The notes under the pieces are model-generated. The model made no database searches and was not told where the DNA came from. It was given only the letters and a program-made list of their open reading frames with translations. Positions 7,838 through 15,744 of a DNA stretch of 22,794 nucleotides are shown in pieces (the stretch's first letter is position 1; each line of letters opens with the position of its first letter). A program made the position numbers and the translations under genes. The stretch is from JBKHHU01 sp046539045 (lineage in GTDB: Bacteria > Planctomycetota > Phycisphaerae > SM23-33): the NCBI GenBank assembly GCA_046539045.1, contig JBKHHU010000037.1, positions 1 through 22,794 of the forward strand, read 5' to 3'.

Positions 7838-8428
7838 ATGGATATTTTTCTGGGCATACTGTTTGTTATCATCTGCGTGCTGCTGATCCTGGTGATCCTT
7901 CTGCAGAAGGGCAAGGGCGGCGGGCTTGGTGCTGCCTTTGGCGGGGCCGGTGGTGGTAGCGCATTCGGTACCCGCACAGGCGACGTCCTGACGTGGGTGA
8001 CCATCCTGCTGACGGGCGCGTTTCTGGCGCTGGCGATCGGCGCGAATCTGGCTTTCCGTACCGATCCGGGGGTCGTCGCGACTCCCGATTTCAGCCCGTC
8101 CCAAATCGATCCGGTGACCAATCCGGATGCGGACCCGGTGCAGGTGACCATCAGGTCGCAAACGCCGACCGCCACGATCTACTACACGCTGGACGGAACG
8201 GAACCCGACAGAGACGGCAAAACTTCGATGGAGTACAAGGCCAAGCCCATCGCGCTCAAGCCGGGGCAGACGCTCCGAGCCAGGGCCTACCGCAGCCAAT
8301 GGACATCGAGCGGGATAAACACCCTTAAATACGAGTTGTTGACGACCCAACCGGCGACCGGGCCGACCACGCAGGAAACACCGGCCACCGGACCGGCCGC
8401 AACCACCCAGACGGTTCCCGCCGGCTGA
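7838..8428 (+). CDS. secG: SecG preprotein translocase subunit with C-terminal CHB_HEX-like domain, 196 aa
   Basis: SecG is the small accessory membrane subunit of the SecYEG export channel. Residues 1-72 are a normal SecG. They hold TM1 at about 3-22, the signature loop LLQKGKGGGLGAAFGG with AFGTRTG, and TM2 at about 50-71. Usual SecG ends soon afterwards, but here about 125 residues follow. Residues about 98-167 (TPTATIYYTLDGTEPD, GQTLRARAYRSQW) match the chitobiase/hexosaminidase C-terminal (CHB_HEX_C_1, Fn3-like) beta-sandwich. A Thr/Pro-rich tail follows with PATGP twice (172-176 and 182-186). With SecG's known double-spanning topology the extension would face the periplasm. The gene starts a run with yicC 18 bases downstream. 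The SecG identity is strong; the role of the extension is unknown. Confidence 0.9.
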   Translation: MDIFLGILFVIICVLLILVILLQKGKGGGLGAAFGGAGGGSAFGTRTGDVLTWVTILLTGAFLALAIGANLAFRTDPGVVATPDFSPSQIDPVTNPDADPVQVTIRSQTPTATIYYTLDGTEPDRDGKTSMEYKAKPIALKPGQTLRARAYRSQWTSSGINTLKYELLTTQPATGPTTQETPATGPAATTQTVPAG

Positions 8429-8446
8429 GGCTGACCAGGAGCTACC

Positions 8447-9328
8447 ATGCTACTATCGATGACCGGTTTCGGCAGCGCCTCGGGGACAGTGGAAGGCGTC
8501 GAGTTCTCCCTGGAGATGCGCTCCGTCAACAACAGGTACCTCAAGCAGAGCATCCGACTGCCGGAATACCTGTCCATGCTCGAGCCGGAAATCGAGAAGT
8601 ACCTCCGCAGCCGCATGCAGCGCGGGAGCATCATGGTCACGCTCAAGTCGCGGATCCCCGAAGACCAGGCCGTCTGGTCGGTCAACGGGGCTGCTCTGGA
8701 GAAGTACCTGTCTCAGCTGACGGTACTGGAAACGGACGCCAACCCGTTGCTGCGGGTTGATTTGGGAACGCTGCTTCAGTTGCCCGGCGTCACCGAGCCA
8801 CCGCCGCTTGAGCAGTTGGCAGAAAAGGTTAAGGACGGCGTGCTGGCTTTGCTGGTTCTGGCGACCGATTCGCTGGTGCAGATGCGGAAGACCGAAGGCG
8901 AGGGACTGGCCGGGGAACTGCTGGGCTTGTGCGAGACCATAGACGAATTCCGGAAGAAAATCTCTGCCCGCACTCCGGACGTGGTGAAGCAGTATCAGCA
9001 GCGGCTGAGCCAGCGGGTGGAAGAACTGGTCGGCGGCGCAAAGGCGAGTATCGACGAGGAGTACCTGGCAAGGGAAGTGGCGATCTTCGCCGACCGAAGC
9101 GATATCGCCGAGGAACTGCAGCGTCTGGAAGCCCACGTGCAGCAGTTCCGGGAGATCGTTGGCCGAGACGTTCCGGCAGGACGGAAGCTGGATTTCATCG
9201 CCCAGGAGATGCTTCGGGAAGCCAATACCATGGGCTCCAAGGCCAATGACGCGGAGATCTCTCAGCACGTGGTCGAGATCAAGACGGCAATCGATCGCAT
9301 CAAGGAACAGGTTCAGAACGTCGAATAG
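8447..9328 (+). CDS. yicC: YicC/YloC family endoribonuclease, 293 aa
   Basis: The start MLLSMTGFGSA and the continuation VEFSLEMRSVNNRYL are the YicC N-terminal signature. The C-terminal DUF1732 region reads REVAIFADRSDIAEELQRLE and KLDFIAQEMLREANTMGSKA, ending in a helix typical of the family. Members in E. coli and B. subtilis (YicC, YloC) are reported endoribonucleases acting on small RNAs and mRNAs; in this organism the role is inferred. Length matches the family. CCAGGAGCTACC provides a ribosome-binding site before ATG 8447, and the stop is one base from the gmk start. The order yicC-gmk-rpoZ-coaBC is widely conserved in bacteria. Confidence 0.95.
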   Translation: MLLSMTGFGSASGTVEGVEFSLEMRSVNNRYLKQSIRLPEYLSMLEPEIEKYLRSRMQRGSIMVTLKSRIPEDQAVWSVNGAALEKYLSQLTVLETDANPLLRVDLGTLLQLPGVTEPPPLEQLAEKVKDGVLALLVLATDSLVQMRKTEGEGLAGELLGLCETIDEFRKKISARTPDVVKQYQQRLSQRVEELVGGAKASIDEEYLAREVAIFADRSDIAEELQRLEAHVQQFREIVGRDVPAGRKLDFIAQEMLREANTMGSKANDAEISQHVVEIKTAIDRIKEQVQNVE

Positions 9329-9329
9329 C

Positions 9330-9890
9330 ATGGCTGATCACGGCAAACTGGTAGTGATAACCGGCCCATCGGGCGTCGGGAAGAGTTCGATCGCACGAGA
9401 GGCGCTGCAGCGGACAGGCGCGGAATTCAGCACCTCGGCGACGACTCGTGCCCCCCGTCCGGGTGAGGTCGACGGCAGAGACTACCATTTCGTCAGCCGC
9501 GAAGCGTTTGAGGAGATGATCCGCAACGGCAAGATGCTGGAGCATGCGGAGGTCTTCGGAAACCTGTACGGAACGCCGATGGAGCCGGTAACCGCCGCCA
9601 TCGCCGAAGGCAGGACCATCGTGCTGGACATCGATGTGCAGGGCGGCGTGCAGGTACACGAGAAAATGCCCGGGGCGACTTTCGTTCTGGTCGTCCCTCC
9701 GGGCATGGACGAGCTCGCCCGCCGACTCCGGGGGCGGGGAACCGAAGATACGGAAACTGTAAACCGAAGGCTGGCCGAAGCGGAGGCTGAAATCCGCAAA
9801 GCCAGGCAGAGCGGCGCATACGACCGCGAAATCGTGAATGACGATTTGGAAACGGCTATCCAGGAAATGGTGCAGATTATACAGGAGTAA
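9330..9890 (+). CDS. gmk: Guanylate kinase, 186 aa
   Basis: The enzyme phosphorylates GMP to GDP with ATP, supplying GTP and recycling cGMP. The P-loop GPSGVGKSS is at residues 12-20. The GMP-binding region carries TTRAPRPGEVDGRDYHF and the conserved EHAEVFGNLYGTP, and VLDIDVQGG gives the Walker B-like strand. The lid arginines lie in ELARRLRGRGTED. At 186 residues it is slightly shorter than the usual 200-210, mainly at the C-terminus. ATG 9330 begins one base after the yicC stop, and there is no clear Shine-Dalgarno, so translation probably depends on coupling to yicC. Its own stop overlaps the ribosome-binding site of rpoZ. Confidence 0.96.
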   Translation: MADHGKLVVITGPSGVGKSSIAREALQRTGAEFSTSATTRAPRPGEVDGRDYHFVSREAFEEMIRNGKMLEHAEVFGNLYGTPMEPVTAAIAEGRTIVLDIDVQGGVQVHEKMPGATFVLVVPPGMDELARRLRGRGTEDTETVNRRLAEAEAEIRKARQSGAYDREIVNDDLETAIQEMVQIIQE

Positions 9891-9896
9891 CGACGG

Positions 9897-10127
9897 ATGA
9901 TCGAAGCGCTGAAGAGCGAAGAAGTCATCGAGAAGGTCGGCGGACGTTTCAAGCTGACCGCCCTCATCCAGAAACGCCTCGTTGAGCTGATCCAGGGCGC
10001 CCGACCGCTGGTCGAGCGCAAGAAGGGGCAGACCGATATGGAAGTGGTCATTCAGGAGATTCTCGAAGACAAGATTACGATCGACTACGATCGGTCGGAC
10101 GTGGCTGAACCGGAGAACCTCGAGTAG
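9897..10127 (+). CDS. rpoZ: DNA-directed RNA polymerase omega subunit, 76 aa
   Basis: Omega is the small RNA polymerase subunit that helps beta-prime fold and assemble, and in some bacteria forms part of a ppGpp site. The central helix VGGRFKLTALIQKRLVELIQ followed by GARPLVE matches the RpoZ/Rpb6 core. The C-terminus is acidic (DYDRSDVAEPENLE). Length is typical. The position straight after gmk (6-base gap, AGGAG at 9883-9887 inside the end of gmk) and before coaC is the standard genomic context. It lacks the usual MARIT-type N-terminus, as many divergent omegas do. Confidence 0.9.
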   Translation: MIEALKSEEVIEKVGGRFKLTALIQKRLVELIQGARPLVERKKGQTDMEVVIQEILEDKITIDYDRSDVAEPENLE

Positions 10128-10160
10128 TAGAACTGCCGCCATCGTCGGAAGGTTCCAACC

Positions 10161-10760
10161 ATGGCTGAGAACGGCCGCGAGATGTCATTGGACGGCTACG
10201 AGATCCTGCTTTGCGTGACCGGTGGGATCGCCTGCTACAAGTCCGCGGACCTGGCCAGCAAACTGGTGCAGGCCGGGGCCGGTGTGTCGGTTGCGATGAC
10301 CGATGCCTCGCAGCAGTTCATCACGCCACTGACTTTCCAGACGCTGACTCGTCGGCGCGTCTTCACCAGCCTGTGGCAGGCGAGCGAAGACTACAGTTCG
10401 CAGCACATTTCGCTGACCGAGCGGGCGGATCTGATGATTCTCGCCCCGGCCACGGCCAATGTGATGGCGAAAATGGCCTGCGGGATCGCCGACGATCTGG
10501 TGTCTACGCTGGCGCTGTCGTCCGGTGGGTCGTGTCCCATTCTGGCAGTCCCGGCGATGAACGACCGCATGCTCGCCGCTGAGGCGACTCAGCAGAACAT
10601 GGAGACACTCCGGTCGCGGGGCGTGCACCTGATGAGCCCGGCGGAAGGATACCTTGCCTGCGGTACGATCGGAGCCGGCAGGATGCAGGAGCCGACGGAG
10701 ATCCTCGGTTCCGCAGCCGGACTGCTTCTGAGGCACCCGCCGAAGTCCCAGATTGTCTGA
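10161..10760 (+). CDS. coaC: Phosphopantothenoylcysteine decarboxylase (CoaC half of Dfp), 199 aa
   Basis: This FMN-dependent flavoprotein decarboxylates 4'-phosphopantothenoylcysteine to 4'-phosphopantetheine in coenzyme A synthesis. The N-terminal LLCVTGGIACYKSADL binds flavin phosphate. H82 (QHISLTE) fits the catalytic histidine. ILAPATANVMAKMACGIADD and the PAMN motif (131-134) are diagnostic. The substrate-recognition flap with its cysteine is present (YLACGTIGAGRM, C167). In most bacteria this domain is the N-terminal half of bifunctional CoaBC. Here the frame stops after about 180 domain residues, a strong terminator follows, and CoaB is encoded 105 bases further on. GGAAGG at 10147-10152 is the likely ribosome-binding site. 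An internal ATG at 10182-10184 (MSLDGYEILL) is an alternative start. Confidence 0.95.
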   Translation: MAENGREMSLDGYEILLCVTGGIACYKSADLASKLVQAGAGVSVAMTDASQQFITPLTFQTLTRRRVFTSLWQASEDYSSQHISLTERADLMILAPATANVMAKMACGIADDLVSTLALSSGGSCPILAVPAMNDRMLAAEATQQNMETLRSRGVHLMSPAEGYLACGTIGAGRMQEPTEILGSAAGLLLRHPPKSQIV

Positions 10761-10782
10761 TCCCGGCCGTGAAATCGAACGA

Positions 10783-10812
10783 AAAGCCCATGCATTCCGG
10801 TGCATGGGCTTT
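10783..10812 (+). terminator. Strong intrinsic terminator between coaC and coaB
   Basis: A perfect 12-base-pair stem (10783-10794 pairing with 10801-10812) closes a 6-base loop TTCCGG. The stem is GC-rich toward its middle, with an A-run on the 5' side and TTT on the 3' side followed by CATAAT. It is placed 22 bases after the coaC stop. The symmetric A/T flanks would also let it work on the minus strand. CATAAT directly after it is a near-consensus -10 box that could restart transcription for coaB, but no good -35 is seen. Confidence 0.85.
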
Positions 10813-10865
10813 CATAATGGGTCCGCCGTCCGATAGAACGTCGGCTGCCAGAGCGAGGAGCCCCT

Positions 10866-11534
10866 ATGAAAATCCTGATTACGGCAGGGCCAACCCGTGA
10901 ATACATCGACACGGTGCGTTTCATCTCCAATGCATCCAGCGGGCGAATGGGGCTGGCCGTGGCGAAAGCCGCCTTGCAGGCAGGGCATCAAGTGACGCTT
11001 CTGCTGGGGCCGATCGCTCTGAATCAGCCGGAAGGGGCGACAACCCATCGCTTCACGGGAGTGGACGATCTGAAGGAACTGCTTGCCGCGCATTTCCCCC
11101 TCTGCGATGTGCTCGTGATGGCGGCGGCGGTGGGAGATTTTCGGCCGGAGAAGCGCCTGCCGACGAAGATCCCGCGAAAGGGTGGCCCGGTGACGATTCG
11201 GCTGTTCCCGACCGAGGACATCCTTGCGGGGATCACCCCTGGCAAACGTGCCGACCAGCGGGTGATCTCCTTCAGTGTTGAAGACGGCCCACCGGCCCAG
11301 GTGGAAGCCAAGGCCAAAGAAGAAATGCTCGCAAAGGGCAGCGATTTTGTGGTAGTGAATCCGCCGTCGGCCATGGACGCCGACTCCAGCCATGCCGCGA
11401 TTCTGTCTGCAGAGCAGCTCGTACTTCCGTGGGAACATCGGTCCAAGCTGGAATTGGCTGAGAAGATCGTCGAGCTGTTCCAGGCGCAGCCCGACAGAAG
11501 TGCCGACACTTGCGGCAGAACTGGGACGCAGTGA
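10866..11534 (+). CDS. coaB: Phosphopantothenate-cysteine ligase (CoaB half of Dfp), 222 aa
   Basis: CoaB couples 4'-phosphopantothenate to cysteine using a nucleotide triphosphate, the step before CoaC. The signature ITAGPTREYIDTVRFISN and SSGRMGLAVA opens the protein, and VMAAAVGDFRPE follows near residue 90. A lysine/arginine-containing loop KIPRKGG takes the place of the usual KIKK. The later NPDIL and iVaND motifs appear as PTEDIL and FVVVNPPS, so the nucleotide end is divergent but recognisable. It is a separate gene rather than the C-terminal half of CoaBC. GCGAGGAGCCCCT is a good ribosome-binding site before ATG 10866. The stop overlaps the next start as TGATG, coupling it to the URO-D-like gene. 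Confidence 0.92.
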   Translation: MKILITAGPTREYIDTVRFISNASSGRMGLAVAKAALQAGHQVTLLLGPIALNQPEGATTHRFTGVDDLKELLAAHFPLCDVLVMAAAVGDFRPEKRLPTKIPRKGGPVTIRLFPTEDILAGITPGKRADQRVISFSVEDGPPAQVEAKAKEEMLAKGSDFVVVNPPSAMDADSSHAAILSAEQLVLPWEHRSKLELAEKIVELFQAQPDRSADTCGRTGTQ

Positions 11535-12745
11535 TGAACGAATTCCTGAAGACTTGCCTGAGAGATCTCGAGGATCGTATCGACCCAGCCGTCGAGCGGC
11601 AGTACCGCCGGCAATGGGTGGATTTCCTTGAAGACCGCTGTCCGGACGACCTGTTCATTCCTCAAGCCAGGCCGCTGAATCCGCCCGGTGTCGATTGGCC
11701 TGATGTCAACATCAACGACGCGATCGAAGACTACGATCTCATGCTGTTCAGCCAATTCGGCATGGTCTCCGATCAACTCAACGGTGGGACAGGGTGCCTC
11801 AACGTCCGGTGCAACTACGGAACCGGCATACTTTCTTCGCTGTTCGGCTGCGATCTGTTCATCATGCCGCGAGAGACGAACACGCTGCCCACGACCCGGC
11901 CCCTGCGCTCAACGGAGAAGGTCAGAGAGGCCGTCGGCAACGGCATTCCGGCTGTGGATCAGGCGTTGGGCGAGAAGGTTTTTCGTTGTGCGGAGCGTTT
12001 TCTCGATGTATTCGAGAAGTACCCGAAAATCGCCGAGCACGTGGATCTGTATCATCCGGACTGGCAGGGACCCGTTGACGTGGTGGAACTGCTGTGGGGC
12101 AGTGAGATGTTTCTGGCGTTCCATGACAGCCCGGACCTGATGCGAAAAGCCTTGGACCTATCGACGGAGACATACAGGGCTTTCGCCCGGCGATGGTTCG
12201 ACCTGGTCCCACCGAAATCGAAATACACGACCCACTGGGGCTCGGCGTTTAGGGGCAGGTTGATGATCCGGAACGATTCTCTGATGAATCTGTCGCCCGA
12301 GATCTACGTCGAGTTCATCCGCGACCGGGATCAATACCTGTTCGACGAATTCGGCGGGCAGGGCGCGATCCATTACTGTGGCCGGGGCGATCACTTCATC
12401 GAACCGATGAGCCAAATGCAGGGCCTGACGGCGATCAACCTGACCCAGCCGGAGCATAACGACATGGACAAGATCTGCCGCCATACGGTAGACAAGGGAA
12501 TCAAACTGGTCGGCCTGCGATCCGATGCGGTCACGGGCCTCGACCGGCCGATGCACGGACAAGTACACGTTCCACCCCCAAAGGGCGACAGAAGGTTCCG
12601 TGCATGGGCAGGACAATCGAGAATCGAGGACCTTTCCGGACGCGATGAACCGGCCAGGGACCAGAGAAGAATGCCTTTCTCGACGAAGGGCCCAAATACC
12701 GGATTCGGCTGGAGGATCGACGATGGAGCGTCCGATAATATGTAG
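11534..12745 (+). CDS. URO-D-superfamily (methyltransferase-like) protein with unusual C-terminal tail, 403 aa
   Basis: The fold belongs to the uroporphyrinogen decarboxylase/cobalamin-dependent methyltransferase superfamily, as shown by IHYCGRGDHFIEPMSQMQ followed by GLTAINLTQPEHNDMDKI, which matches the conserved HSCG and gl..inl..pe region. No haem genes are nearby and the N-terminal haem-type motifs are absent, so decarboxylation of uroporphyrinogen is unlikely; methyl transfer or an unknown function is more plausible. The start at 11534 is inside the coaB stop (TGATG). From about residue 342 onward (after DRPMHGQVHV) the sequence loses family character and is rich in Arg and Gly. I counted A/T at 27 of 63 third positions there against 12 of 62 in a body segment, and the tail runs 23 bases into dut. 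The tail may be read-through of former intergenic DNA. Confidence 0.8.
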   Translation: MNEFLKTCLRDLEDRIDPAVERQYRRQWVDFLEDRCPDDLFIPQARPLNPPGVDWPDVNINDAIEDYDLMLFSQFGMVSDQLNGGTGCLNVRCNYGTGILSSLFGCDLFIMPRETNTLPTTRPLRSTEKVREAVGNGIPAVDQALGEKVFRCAERFLDVFEKYPKIAEHVDLYHPDWQGPVDVVELLWGSEMFLAFHDSPDLMRKALDLSTETYRAFARRWFDLVPPKSKYTTHWGSAFRGRLMIRNDSLMNLSPEIYVEFIRDRDQYLFDEFGGQGAIHYCGRGDHFIEPMSQMQGLTAINLTQPEHNDMDKICRHTVDKGIKLVGLRSDAVTGLDRPMHGQVHVPPPKGDRRFRAWAGQSRIEDLSGRDEPARDQRRMPFSTKGPNTGFGWRIDDGASDNM

Positions 12746-13175
12746 CATACGACCCAAGCAGGGATGCGAAGACGTCCCGCTCCCGCAGTACATGTCCGAC
12801 CATGCTGCAGGAATGGATATCTGCGCTGCCTGTGATGATGAAGTGATTGTGGAGCCCGGACAGATCAAGCTGGTGCCCTGCGGATTCTACATGGCTGTGC
12901 CTGTCGGCTATGAGGCCCAGGTCCGGCCGCGGAGTGGATTGGCACTGAAGCACGGGATTACGCTTCCCAATGCTCCGGGCACCATCGACGCCGATTACCG
13001 CGGCGAAGTCTGCGTAATCCTCGGCAACATCGGGTCCGAACCGTTTACCGTGACCCGTGGGATGAGAATCGCTCAGATGGTGATCTCTCCGGTCACACGG
13101 GTTGAGGTTAATATCGTGGATACGCTGGACGACACGGCCCGGGGATCGGGAGGGTTCGGGTCGACCGGTATCTGA
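12723..13175 (+). CDS. dut: Deoxyuridine 5'-triphosphate nucleotidohydrolase (dUTPase), 150 aa
   Basis: dUTPase hydrolyses dUTP to dUMP and pyrophosphate, keeping uracil out of DNA and feeding dTMP synthesis. All five trimeric dUTPase motifs are present in order: AGMDICA (29-35), RPRSGLALKHG (68-78), LPNAPGTIDADYRGE (81-95) with the catalytic aspartate D90, RIAQMVI (115-121), and the glycine-rich RGSGGFGSTG at the C-terminus (140-149). The start lies within the end of the upstream gene, and GGAGG before it (GGAGGATCGACG) is a convincing ribosome-binding site. Length is typical. It sits directly before ftsK with a 30-base gap, so the two are probably co-transcribed. Confidence 0.97.
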   Translation: MERPIICSIRPKQGCEDVPLPQYMSDHAAGMDICAACDDEVIVEPGQIKLVPCGFYMAVPVGYEAQVRPRSGLALKHGITLPNAPGTIDADYRGEVCVILGNIGSEPFTVTRGMRIAQMVISPVTRVEVNIVDTLDDTARGSGGFGSTGI

Positions 13176-13205
13176 CGACAGGGACGTTTTTGGCAGGCGT
13201 TACGG

Positions 13206-15698
13206 ATGGCGAAAAGCAGAAAACAATCTTCCAGCAGCGGAAAGAAAGCAGCGTCGCAGTCGAAGCAACCCGCCTCCGACGCCGGCGGAGGTCTCCGCTT
13301 TCTGAAATACCTGTTCATCCTGACGCTTGCGTGCGTGACCGTGCTGGCGTGGATGAGCATGTTGACCTATGACGCCACCGACTGGCCGGCGGCAAGCTAC
13401 TACCCGGCACGGTCGGTCAGCAACCTTGCCGGCAGGGCGGGCTCTCTCATGGCCTACAGCCTGCGGAGGTATGTCGGACTTGGGGTGTACGCCGTGCTCA
13501 TCTTCGCCACAGCGCTGGCCACACTGATGATCATCGGCAGGAAGATCCGCGACGTCTGGTGGCGCCTGGTGGGCGTGGGGTTGCTGGTGGTGTCGATCAG
13601 CACGTGGCTCTACCTGAAGGATCCGCAACCGCTGGCGATACCGCATCAGCACCCGGCCGGGGTGCTGGGGATGACGGTCGGTGAGTTCCTGCTGGCCAAG
13701 TTCGCTGCGGTCGGTTCCGGCGTGATCGTGCTGGCGGTGTTCCTGGTCGGTCTGCTGTTGACGGCCGACCGTCTCGTGCTTGCTGCTTTGCGGGGAGTGC
13801 GACGCCTGTTCAGCAACTCGCAAAAAACTTTTCCGGATGTGCTTGCGGCCGTCAGGACCAACGGCTCCACCCCGGATTCGAAGATGGCCCAGAATTCCGC
13901 GCGCACCACCCTCAAGGGAAAAAGCGCCGGAAAGAGCGGCACCGACACGCCGAAAGCGGAGCCCTCTACCAAGCCCGCTGCGGCGGAGGCAGATCAGCAG
14001 CCCGACCAGCCCAAAGACAAGGAATCCGGGCCGGCGCGGTCGCTGGTGGGACTCTTCAGCCGAAGCGACGGGAAAGACAGCAAACAGGACAAGCCCACGC
14101 CCCAGAAGACACCGGTTCCCAAGGCCAAACCTGCCGCCAAGTCCGCCCGCGCCCCCAAACGTCGGAAGCAGTCGGCAGAAGAGTTCCAGATGCCTTCGCT
14201 CGATCTGCTCATGGACCCGGAAGGCGGATTCGACGAGACCGTTGAAGCCGCCGCAGCGGAGAAGGCGCAGGTCCTCCAGAGAACTCTGACCGACTTCAAT
14301 GTCGAGGCGCAGGTCGTCGGTCACATGACCGGGCCGGTCATCACCATGTACGAGCTCGCACTGGCTCCGGGTGTGAAAGTGTCGGCGATCTCCAATCTTT
14401 CGACCGATATCTCCCGCGCGATGGCCGTGCCTGGCGTGCGTGTGGTCAGCCCGCTGCCCGGAAAAAGCACCATCGGCGTGGAGGTGCCCAACGACGACAA
14501 GGAAATCGTGCGTATCAAGGAGCTCATGGGTCTGGCTCCCGAAGCCGAACACAAGTACAACCTGCCCGTCTACCTCGGCAAGGATGCCTCCGGCGATCCG
14601 ATCGTCTCCGACCTCAGCCGTATGCCGCACTGCCTCATCGCCGGTACCACTGGTTCCGGTAAATCCGTCTGCATCAACGCGATCATCATGTCGCTTATGC
14701 TGACCCGCACACCGGATGAGATCCGTTTCATCATGGTTGATCCGAAGATGGTCGAGATGGCCGCCTACGAGGAAACCCCGCACCTGCTCTGTCCGATCGT
14801 CAATGACATGCGCAAGGCCGAGGAAATCCTCGAGTGGGCGGCGACCAAAATGGACGAACGGTACGAGCTGTTCAAGGAAGCCGGCGTCCGAAACATCGCC
14901 GGGTACAACAAGCTCTCCGAGAAGGCCCTCTACGAGCGGTTCGGCGTGGAGTCCGACGAAGAGAAGGCCCGTATCCCGAAGAAAATCCCGTACTACGTCA
15001 TCATCGTCGACGAACTGGCCGACATGATGATGACCTCCGGCAAGGACGTCGAAGGCCACATTATCCGCATCGCCCAGAAGGCGCGGGCCGTGGGCATCCA
15101 CCTCGTCCTGGCCACCCAGCGGCCCAGCGTGAACGTGGTGACCGGTCTGATCAAATCCAACATGCCGTGCCGGATCAGCTTCCGCGTGGCAAGCCGGCAG
15201 GAATCCCGCATCGTGCTGGACCAGAACGGAGCCGACGTGCTGCTCGGGCAGGGCGACATGCTCTTCCTCAAGCCCGGCACCAGTACGCTGGTCCGCGCGC
15301 AGGGCACCTACGTCGACGACGATGAAATCCACGCCGTCACCGGTGAATTGAAAAAGGTCGGTGACCCCGAGTACAACTCCGAACTCATTCGCCTGCAGTC
15401 CCGACCGGCGGGAGAAATCTCAGGCGAACGCGACGAACTGTTCGACAAGGCCGTCGAAGTCATCATCAAGGCGGGGCGTGGGAGCGTCTCGCTGCTGCAG
15501 CGGCGCCTGCAGATCGGGTACGGCCGGTCCAGCCGGATTATCGAGGAGATGGCTGAGGCGGGCATTCTTGGCGAACACAAAGGTTCGCAGGCCCGCGAGG
15601 TGCTCTACACGATGGAGGACTGGGAGCAGTTCAAAAACGCCATCGACAACGATCTATCCGGCGAGTCGTCCATGAACGGTGAGCCGACCAGCGTCTGA
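13206..15698 (+). CDS. ftsK: DNA translocase FtsK/SpoIIIE, 830 aa
   Basis: FtsK is a septal membrane motor that pumps chromosomal DNA through the closing division site. After a Ser/Lys-rich cytoplasmic start come four or five hydrophobic segments (about residues 33-52, 91-111, 118-137, 160-187). A charged Lys/Pro/Ala linker follows (about 200-325), then the alpha domain and the RecA-like motor. Walker A is AGTTGSGKSVC near residue 480 and Walker B is IIVDELADMMM near residue 600. The C-terminal gamma winged helix that reads polar sequences is at about 745-815 (GRGSVSLLQRRLQIGYGRS, IIEEMAEAGILG). It is a full-length protein with a short linker compared with E. coli FtsK. The ribosome-binding site is weak (GGCAGG). 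Confidence 0.97.
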   Translation: MAKSRKQSSSSGKKAASQSKQPASDAGGGLRFLKYLFILTLACVTVLAWMSMLTYDATDWPAASYYPARSVSNLAGRAGSLMAYSLRRYVGLGVYAVLIFATALATLMIIGRKIRDVWWRLVGVGLLVVSISTWLYLKDPQPLAIPHQHPAGVLGMTVGEFLLAKFAAVGSGVIVLAVFLVGLLLTADRLVLAALRGVRRLFSNSQKTFPDVLAAVRTNGSTPDSKMAQNSARTTLKGKSAGKSGTDTPKAEPSTKPAAAEADQQPDQPKDKESGPARSLVGLFSRSDGKDSKQDKPTPQKTPVPKAKPAAKSARAPKRRKQSAEEFQMPSLDLLMDPEGGFDETVEAAAAEKAQVLQRTLTDFNVEAQVVGHMTGPVITMYELALAPGVKVSAISNLSTDISRAMAVPGVRVVSPLPGKSTIGVEVPNDDKEIVRIKELMGLAPEAEHKYNLPVYLGKDASGDPIVSDLSRMPHCLIAGTTGSGKSVCINAIIMSLMLTRTPDEIRFIMVDPKMVEMAAYEETPHLLCPIVNDMRKAEEILEWAATKMDERYELFKEAGVRNIAGYNKLSEKALYERFGVESDEEKARIPKKIPYYVIIVDELADMMMTSGKDVEGHIIRIAQKARAVGIHLVLATQRPSVNVVTGLIKSNMPCRISFRVASRQESRIVLDQNGADVLLGQGDMLFLKPGTSTLVRAQGTYVDDDEIHAVTGELKKVGDPEYNSELIRLQSRPAGEISGERDELFDKAVEVIIKAGRGSVSLLQRRLQIGYGRSSRIIEEMAEAGILGEHKGSQAREVLYTMEDWEQFKNAIDNDLSGESSMNGEPTSV

Positions 15699-15744
15699 TA
15701 CCTCAACCCTTGCACCGGTCGCCACGCCACGCGAAGATACCACT

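Noticed and set aside
13200..15332. A 710-codon minus-strand open frame opposite ftsK
   Set aside because: ftsK on the plus strand has complete domains and motifs. The antisense frame is rich in His, Gly and Arg with no domain, as expected from high third-position G+C.
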